Positions 6,978 to 11,279 of a stretch of DNA of 11,279 bases are shown in pieces. Below the pieces are notes generated by a model. It made no database searches. It was not told where the DNA came from and saw nothing but the letters and a program-made list of their open reading frames with translations. Positions within the stretch are counted from its first letter, which is position 1, and each line of letters starts with the position of its first letter. The stretch comes from Gulosibacter sediminis. GTDB lineage: Bacteria; Actinomycetota; Actinomycetes; Actinomycetales; Microbacteriaceae. Position numbers and translations under genes: made by a program. The stretch lies in NCBI RefSeq assembly GCF_014904065.1, contig NZ_JACXJG010000009.1, positions 14,196-25,474 of the forward strand, read 5' to 3'.

Positions 6978-9335
6978 TTACGAGCGCGGCCCGGCCGGGG
7001 GTTGCGGCGGTCGGCCTTGGTTCGGGGCCGCCCCAGCGTTCGGGGCCTGACCCGCGCCCGGTGTCGAGCCAGCGCTGGGTGCCGAGCCTGCGCCCGGCGC
7101 CGACGCGGCCTGCTGCTCGCGGCGCCACGCCTCTTCGGCCGCGAGGACGCGCTGCGTCTGGGGGTCGAGGGCGCGGCCAGTGCGGCGCGCATCCGCGGCG
7201 CGCATGTGCGCGGCCGCCACCGTCGCGCGGGCCTGCGCCTCGAACCAGCGGTGCGAGGTGTCGTCCTTCGCCGCGCGGATCGCGAGCTTCGAGAGCTCTT
7301 CGTGCAGCCCGTTGATCAGCTCGCCCGACACGGCCGGGAGGATCGGGTGAATCGGCCCGGCGACGGTGTCGATGCGCACGTTGCCGACGCCGGCCATGCG
7401 CTCGAGCAGCGACGTGCGCGACGTCACCGACTGGATGCGCTCACCCGGCACCATCGCAATCGACCGCGTGAGCCAGCCGGTGCGAATGTAGACGAGCCCA
7501 CCGTCGATGGCCCCACCGATAAAGCGGATGCTGAACGGGTGCATCCACCACGCGCGCATGGGCGCCGGCGTGAACTCGCGGTTGCGGCCGCCCTTGAAGC
7601 CCGACTCGAGCAGCTGCGCGGTGCGCGGGTTCATGTGCATCGGCATGATGAGCTGCAGCACGCGCTCGACCTCGTCACGCGTGCCGACCGGCAGCACGAT
7701 GAAGCGCTGCAGTGCGTTCTGCTGCTCCTGCTGCGAGGAACCAGTCCGCACATCCGCACGGTTGACGCGAATCGAGTACCACTTGAACGGCTTCCACAGC
7801 ACCGGCTGCCGCACCTCAATCGCGTGGATGCGCCCCGGCGGCAGCGTGTCGTTCGTCTGGCTGAGGATGCCGCGGCCGATGCGCAGACCGTCGGGCGTGC
7901 CCGCGATCGTGTACTGCATGTTGCCGAGCGCGGTGCTGCCCGCCGAGACGAGGGTGATGAACAGAATGAAGCCGATCGTGCCGACCGAACCGAACAGCCA
8001 GGCGACGTCAAAGCCGAACGGCACGTCTCTGGGCAGGGCCGCCCCGAGGATGCCGCGCACGACGACGTAGCCGATGATGCTCGCGACGAGGAGGATCGCC
8101 GCCGCGAGTACGCCGCCGAGCGCCGCGGTCGCGGCCATGCGGGCGGGCTTCACGCGCACGACCGACTGTTCGGCGACCATTTCTGGGCTGAGTTCGGGCC
8201 CGGCGAAGTCCTCGACCGCGCGGTCGACGAAGGCGCTGAGTTGGCCGCGGCGCGGGGCCGGCGGCGGGGTCGCGCCCGGCTGCATCGGGGAGCCAGGGAT
8301 GCCCGGCGCCGCGGGTCCGCCGAACTGGCCTGGTGCCTGGGATGCGGGGGACGCCGCCTGCTCGGCGAGCTGATGGCGACGCTCGGTCTGACGCTTCTTG
8401 GCCCCGGATGCGCGGCGCAGAAGTTCGGCGCGCAGCCCGTTCGCCTGGTCGGCGTTGAGGTATTTCAGCGAGAAGCCGGCTTTGTCGCCCGCGCCCGACG
8501 TCTCAACGTCGGTGAGGTTGAAGATGCGCGCGAACACCGGGCGGTTGAGGTTGACCGACTGGAGGCGATCGAAGCGCACCTGGCGGTTCGACTTATTCAG
8601 CACGCCCTTGCGCAGTTCGAAGACCTCGTCGGTGAGCCGGAACTCGGTGTTGCGGTAACCGAGCCACGTGCCGAGGATCGCGAGCACAAACACGACAAAC
8701 ACGCCAACCAGCGTCAGCATGATGACAAAGCCAGGCAGGCCGTCCTCTGCCACGGCGGGCAGGAAGCTCATGAGCAGCACGATGCCGGCCCAGAAGAACG
8801 CGAAAATGCCGCCGACGATGTTGATCCATAGGGTGGCCGGATGCAGTCGGTGCCAGTGTCCGTCGGCGAGGTCGTCGCCGCGCCCAGGGGCCTGTGGTGG
8901 GAACTGCTGGGGGTAGCCCTGCTGGTGCTGTTGGGGCTGGCCCTGCTGCGGATGCTGCGACTGACCCGGGTACTGGCCGAAGCCCTGTTGCTGCGGCTGA
9001 CCCGGCTGCTGCTGCGGGTTGCCCCGTTGCTGGCCGAATCCCTGGCGTGACTGCGAAGGCTGCTGCCCGTGGACCTGCTGCCCCGCGGGCTGCCCGTTCG
9101 GTGCCTGCTGGAACGTCGGCCGCCCGGGCGTCTGCCCGTATTGCGGCCCGGGCTGCTGCCCGAACGGCTGGTGCGCCGGGTACTGCTGCTGGTGCTGACC
9201 AAACTGGCCCTGCGCATCCGCGGGTTGCTGCCCGGCCCGACCCGACGCATCCTGGCCCTGGCCCCCGGCCTGAGCCTGCGCATCCTGGCCCCCGGTGGGC
9301 GCCGGTGGCCGCTCCTGCTCGAACTCGTCTGCCAT
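6978..9335 (-). CDS. YdbT-like membrane protein with three bacterial PH (bPH2/DUF304) domains and a long Gln-rich N-terminal tail
   Basis: A 785-residue protein. Residues 1-155 are low complexity with roughly 50 Gln plus Gly and Pro, and should be disordered and cytoplasmic. Two transmembrane helices follow (about 168-190 and 200-225), then PH domain 1 (RNTEFRLTDEVFELRKGVLN, about 225-310). A Pro/Ala linker and two more helices come next (about 397-425, 440-462), then PH domain 2 (MQYTIAGTPDGLRIGRGILS with PPGRIHAIEVRQPVL, about 470-560). PH domain 3 (GGLVYIRTGWLTRSIAMVPG with RIQSVTSRTSLLERMAGVGN) covers about 596-690. An Ala/Pro/Gly tail ends the protein. The R-IQSV-L-R-G pattern recurs in all three domains and is typical of the YdbS/YdbT family. 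ATG 9335 shares one base with the stop of the YdbS-like gene (TAATG), so the two proteins are probably made in fixed ratio and act as a complex. In Bacillus this pair belongs to the sigma-W envelope-stress response; the biochemical role is unknown. Confidence 0.9.
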   Translation of the reverse strand: MADEFEQERPPAPTGGQDAQAQAGGQGQDASGRAGQQPADAQGQFGQHQQQYPAHQPFGQQPGPQYGQTPGRPTFQQAPNGQPAGQQVHGQQPSQSRQGFGQQRGNPQQQPGQPQQQGFGQYPGQSQHPQQGQPQQHQQGYPQQFPPQAPGRGDDLADGHWHRLHPATLWINIVGGIFAFFWAGIVLLMSFLPAVAEDGLPGFVIMLTLVGVFVVFVLAILGTWLGYRNTEFRLTDEVFELRKGVLNKSNRQVRFDRLQSVNLNRPVFARIFNLTDVETSGAGDKAGFSLKYLNADQANGLRAELLRRASGAKKRQTERRHQLAEQAASPASQAPGQFGGPAAPGIPGSPMQPGATPPPAPRRGQLSAFVDRAVEDFAGPELSPEMVAEQSVVRVKPARMAATAALGGVLAAAILLVASIIGYVVVRGILGAALPRDVPFGFDVAWLFGSVGTIGFILFITLVSAGSTALGNMQYTIAGTPDGLRIGRGILSQTNDTLPPGRIHAIEVRQPVLWKPFKWYSIRVNRADVRTGSSQQEQQNALQRFIVLPVGTRDEVERVLQLIMPMHMNPRTAQLLESGFKGGRNREFTPAPMRAWWMHPFSIRFIGGAIDGGLVYIRTGWLTRSIAMVPGERIQSVTSRTSLLERMAGVGNVRIDTVAGPIHPILPAVSGELINGLHEELSKLAIRAAKDDTSHRWFEAQARATVAAAHMRAADARRTGRALDPQTQRVLAAEEAWRREQQAASAPGAGSAPSAGSTPGAGQAPNAGAAPNQGRPPQPPAGPRS
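8885..9320 (-). repeat. Imperfect CAG/CCG-rich repeats coding a Gln/Gly/Pro tract
   Basis: On the minus strand this part of the YdbT-like gene is made of short, imperfectly repeated units reading Gly-Gln-Gln, Pro-Gln-Gln-Gln and Phe-Gly-Gln (for example QQQPGQPQQQGFGQYPGQ). There is no single fixed period. The repetition suggests growth by slippage, and the length probably varies between strains. No domain was recognised. Confidence 0.7.
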
Positions 9336-9817
9336 TACAGACCAGCCCGTCGCGTTTCGGCGACGCGGATGAGGTGGTCGCGCAGTTCGTCGGCCTCGGT
9401 AGGGGTGAGGCCCGGGATGCTCACGTTCGTCGACGCCGCGGCGGTGACGGTGGTGAGCGACGCGATGCCGAGCATGCGGTCGAGCAGGCCGCGGCTCACG
9501 TCGATCACCTGGAGACGGCCGTACGGCACCGCGACGAGGCGTTTGGCGATGACGCCGCGCTTGAAGACGAGGTCATCCTCGCGCAGGGCGTAGCCGATGC
9601 TGCGCACGCGGATGAACGACATCGGAATCTCGATGGCCGCGATGACGACGAAGACAGCACCGATGATCCACCACGGGAACGGGCCAGGAATGAAGGAGAG
9701 GCCGATCGTGACGCCCACGAAAATCACCAGCCAGATGATGGCGCCGACCAAGGTGCGGAACGCGAGCTTCGGCGAAATCCTGCGCCATTGAATGCCGGGC
9801 GTATCGGGGAATTGCAT
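9335..9817 (-). CDS. YdbS-like PH-domain membrane protein
   Basis: A 160-residue protein. Two transmembrane helices occupy about 20-42 (LVGAIIWLVIFVGVTIGLSF) and 47-66 (WWIIGAVFVVIAAIEIPMSF), followed by one bacterial PH domain (SIGYALREDDLVFKRGVIAK, VPYGRLQVIDVSRGLLDRML, GIASLTTVTAA). The single PH domain after a two-helix hairpin and the length match B. subtilis YdbS. The ATG start at 9817 follows GAGAGG with 6 bases of spacing. It is the first gene of a two-gene operon, and its stop overlaps the start of the YdbT-like gene by one base. The domain should lie on the cytoplasmic face. Its ligand is not known, and bacterial PH domains of this class have not been shown to bind phosphoinositides. 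The promoter must lie in the divergent region to the right, where only TAGGCT (9859-9854) is a faint -10 candidate. Confidence 0.9.
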   Translation of the reverse strand: MQFPDTPGIQWRRISPKLAFRTLVGAIIWLVIFVGVTIGLSFIPGPFPWWIIGAVFVVIAAIEIPMSFIRVRSIGYALREDDLVFKRGVIAKRLVAVPYGRLQVIDVSRGLLDRMLGIASLTTVTAAASTNVSIPGLTPTEADELRDHLIRVAETRRAGL

Positions 9818-10027
9818 TGGTGCCTCTCGACCTCGGGTGCGGTGTCCCGGGAAAGCCTAGCTACCCGCGCGGCTCCGCGGCGCCGGAATCATGCCTGCGA
9901 TGGATGCTCGGTAGCGGCTCGAGCGAGTTGTTGACCGCCGGGCACAAACTCGACCTGGTGGTACTGGTGTGACCCGTGTTGAATACAACGTGGCTACCTT
10001 CTGGTGATGCCCATACCGCAATTCTCC

Positions 10028-10036
10028 TGCGATAAT
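10028..10036 (+). promoter_or_regulatory. Extended -10 promoter element TGCGATAAT
   Basis: TG at 10028-10029, one base, then GATAAT (10031-10036), which matches TATAAT at five of six positions. This is the extended -10 form, which tolerates a poor -35; the best spaced hexamer upstream (TGCCCA, 10008-10013) is indeed weak. Initiation would fall near 10043, about 44 bases before the GTG start of the downstream gene. Confidence 0.5.
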
Positions 10037-10046
10037 GCAGTGAATA

Positions 10047-10059
10047 CGCAGAGTCTGCG
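10047..10059. promoter_or_regulatory. 13-bp palindrome CGCAGAGTCTGCG, possible operator
   Basis: Six-base arms CGCAGA and TCTGCG are perfectly complementary around a single central G. It begins about 10 bases after the -10 box, so it would lie at roughly +5 to +17 of the proposed transcript, a place where a repressor would block transcription. A one-base loop makes an RNA hairpin less likely than a DNA-binding site. No matching second copy was noticed. Confidence 0.35.
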
Positions 10060-10086
10060 CCTGCTCTAGAGAACGGCAACACCCCA

Positions 10087-10773
10087 GTGACCCAGCCCCT
10101 TAACGACTATGGCGGACTGCTCGAAGAGGCAGGGCCCGGCGCGTTCGCGCGGTTTTCGGCCTGGATGCGTCAGCCGCGCAACCTGCTCGTCGTGGGTATC
10201 GTAGCGGTCGCACTGGTGGTCGCTGGTGGCGCGCTTGCGATGATGCTGCAGCAGGGCGGGCAGGCTCCGATGGCGACCGAATCACCGACATCGACGCCGT
10301 CGCTGAGCGAGACGCCCGACAAGTCGCAGAGCCCGACGCCGTCGCGGCCGGCGACGCGCAAGCCTGTGCCGACCGAGTCGCTGCCGCAGGCGCCGAAGCC
10401 GGATAACGACAGCCCCGAGGTTCCGATTGACCCGAATGCGGGTGGATCTGGGACGGGTGGCTCTGGGTCAGGCGGGTCTGGGTCAGGCGGCAGCGGCTCG
10501 GGTGGCACCGGCGGCGACATCGAGCCTTGCGCTGACGGGCTGCAGCTCGACGCGAACGGCACCTGCGTGCCGGTTTCGACTGACACGGACGGGTCGACCG
10601 ACGGCACTGCCGGCGGTGGCGGCGAGACGAACACCGGCGGCCCCGGCGACACATCCGGCAACGGCGACTCGAGCGGCGAGTCGCCGACCGACCCGTCGAC
10701 GCCCGACAGCGAAGGTGATGCCGACTCGAACGCCGCAAGTCCCCACGACAGCGTGACCGACGTCGTCAGCTAG
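10087..10773 (+). CDS. Single-pass membrane protein with Ser/Thr/Pro-rich and Gly-Ser-linker extracellular region
   Basis: A 228-residue protein of unknown function from GTG 10087; only a weak AGAGAACGG lies upstream. Residues 1-32 are a short cytoplasmic head. Residues 33-54 (LLVVGIVAVALVVAGGALAM) form one transmembrane helix. The rest is outside and mostly disordered: a Ser/Thr/Pro stretch (ESPTSTPSLSETPDKSQSPT), a Gly-Ser linker from five 15-bp repeats (about 119-143), a compact piece EPCADGLQLDANGTCVPV with Cys148 and Cys160, then a Gly/Asp/Ser/Thr-rich acidic tail. The two cysteines 12 residues apart probably form a disulfide loop. The CxDGxxLDxNGTCV pattern is seen in other actinobacterial secreted proteins, but I cannot name a domain. 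There is no LPXTG sorting signal and no lipobox. The Ser/Thr/Pro stretch could be glycosylated. No close functional link to its neighbours is evident. Confidence 0.75.
   Translation: MTQPLNDYGGLLEEAGPGAFARFSAWMRQPRNLLVVGIVAVALVVAGGALAMMLQQGGQAPMATESPTSTPSLSETPDKSQSPTPSRPATRKPVPTESLPQAPKPDNDSPEVPIDPNAGGSGTGGSGSGGSGSGGSGSGGTGGDIEPCADGLQLDANGTCVPVSTDTDGSTDGTAGGGGETNTGGPGDTSGNGDSSGESPTDPSTPDSEGDADSNAASPHDSVTDVVS
10441..10515 (+). repeat. Five tandem 15-bp units coding GGSGS
   Basis: Units start at 10441, 10456, 10471, 10486 and 10501 and read GGSGT, GGSGS, GGSGS, GGSGS and GGTGG. The middle two units are nearly identical at DNA level (GGTCTGGGTCAGGC core), while the outer ones differ mainly at third positions. 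They stay in frame and form a flexible linker. Copy number probably varies between strains. Confidence 0.85.
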
Positions 10774-10867
10774 CGGGCACACGGGCCACTCACCGCACCC
10801 GCCCCAGGGATACGAGAGCGACGCTCGTTCGACATCGGCATGCTGCATTCGTTTCTAGGTTGCGGCC

Positions 10868-11234
10868 GTGAGTGACGCGCGCCGGGAACCTGACCTGACC
10901 GATGCAACACACCTGTTCAATGCTCTCGGCAACGAGTCGCGGGCCTGGGCAACGAGTCGAGGCTCTGGCTGTTGCGACTCATCGGCGACGTGCTAAAAAC
11001 TGCGGGCCAAGTGACGATGGCGACGAGAATGTCGCGGCCGCTGGCCTGCCACCACCTCGCACGCTGCGACGATCGAGCCTCGTGCTCGCCAGCCGCAGCG
11101 GCAAAGAGGCGTCGCTCGAGCCGGCCGATATGCGCGTTTCGCACGTCATCGCTGATGCCGATGACGCCGATGTCTTACCCGACGCAACGCACGATGCCAC
11201 CCCGGCGTGCATCTACCCGACGTCCACCACCTAA
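10868..11234 (+). pseudogene. Decayed ArsR/SmtB-family transcriptional regulator
   Basis: Three consecutive pieces in different frames rebuild one winged-helix regulator of about 110-120 residues. Piece 1, from GTG 10868, reads DATHLFNALGNESR. Piece 2, from 10945, repeats LGNESR and continues LWLLRLIGDVLKTAGQVTMA, TRMSRPLACHHLA, corresponding to the family's 'TVGQLAEATGMSQPLVSQHL' helix-turn-helix. Piece 3, from 11061, reads TLRRSSLVLASRSGKEASLE, then PADMRVSHVIADADDAD, with a stop at 11232-11234. The first shift comes from a 20-bp duplication, the second from the loss of one base at about 11059 (HLRTLR expected). Piece 1 alone would stop at 10994. Intact relatives are repressors released by metal ions or other signals; the last helix keeps the D...H...D-like spacing of metal-sensing members, but this is only suggestive. 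Changes in the recognition helix (SQH to CHH) also fit decay. A sequencing error could explain one shift but hardly both. Confidence 0.72.
10925..10964 (+). repeat. 20-bp tandem duplication inside the ArsR-like gene
   Basis: Copy 1 at 10925-10944 and copy 2 at 10945-10964 share the exact core GGCAACGAGTCG (10928-10939 and 10948-10959) and differ at only a few other positions. Both copies encode LGNESR in their own frame. Because 20 is not a multiple of 3, the duplication shifts the frame and kills the gene. Confidence 0.8.
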
Positions 11235-11279
11235 CAACCCACCCAAGACGCCCCCGCCCAGGCAGTTGAGTGGTCACTT

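Larger units (their letters stand above)
9818..10086. other. Divergent intergenic region, AT-richer than its surroundings
   Basis: This 269-base gap separates the YdbS-like gene from the plus-strand Gly-Ser-linker protein. Its right half is visibly richer in A/T than the genes around it. It holds a good plus-strand extended -10 and a palindrome (listed separately). For the minus direction nothing better than TAGGCT at 9859-9854 was seen. The open frames here are short and lack coding character. Confidence 0.5.

Noticed and set aside
6948..8831. Long plus-strand open frame (627 codons) opposite the YdbT-like gene
   Set aside because: Arg/His/Asp-rich shadow with no motif; the minus strand shows three PH domains and four membrane helices.
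9975..10030. Minus-strand AGGAGA followed by an ATG that opens a six-residue frame (MGITRR)
   Set aside because: It could be a leader peptide, but there is no attenuator-like structure after it and no run of a regulatory amino acid, so chance is more likely.
10816..10826. Interrupted palindrome GAGCGACGCTC upstream of the ArsR-like pseudogene
   Set aside because: Five-base arms in GC-rich DNA are common by chance, and no promoter boxes place it as an operator.
11235..11279. Right-end sequence after the pseudogene
   Set aside because: Too short to judge. No start, hairpin or promoter was visible.

Overview
The window is very GC-rich, with G/C-ended codons, GTG starts and SD sequences of the AGGAGG type. 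Together with an actinobacterial-style LytR-CpsA-Psr protein and a strong preference for the word GGATGC, this suggests a high-GC Gram-positive actinobacterium, most likely a member of the Microbacteriaceae. The family assignment is an inference from composition and protein style, not from a marker gene. No tRNA, rRNA, CRISPR array or insertion sequence was seen.

Layout. From 4738 down to 1 runs a minus-strand block of four genes: a GT4 glycosyltransferase; an asparagine-synthetase-like protein overlapping it by a few bases; a membrane-anchored substrate-binding-like protein; and, with a 4-base start/stop overlap, a lipoprotein with a solute-binding-like N-terminus that runs off the left edge. 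Divergent from the glycosyltransferase, across an 89-base gap, is a LytR-CpsA-Psr (LCP) ligase (4828-5844, plus). It converges on a minus-strand DapA-superfamily gene (5882-6823). Further right, still on the minus strand, a translationally coupled pair of bacterial-PH-domain membrane proteins (YdbS-like, then YdbT-like, TAATG junction) fills 6978-9817. A 269-base divergent region with a plausible extended -10 promoter and a palindrome leads into a plus-strand single-pass secreted-side protein with a Gly-Ser linker (10087-10773). The right edge holds the remains of an ArsR-family regulator broken by a 20-bp duplication and a 1-bp loss.

How the parts may work together. Most of the window concerns the cell envelope. 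The glycosyltransferase would build a surface glycan, the Asn-synthetase-like enzyme could amidate or otherwise decorate it, and the LCP protein would attach it to peptidoglycan. The two solute-binding-like proteins recall an actinobacterial module often found beside VWA and TelA-type genes. The PH-domain pair resembles Bacillus YdbST, an envelope-stress system. These links are inferred from family knowledge and gene order.

No clearly new multi-gene defence or mobile system was found. The most unusual signals are the word bias (about 40 GGATGC against 3 GGACGC), the decayed regulator, the Gln-rich tail on the PH-domain protein, and the amidotransferase-like protein without its nucleophilic cysteine.
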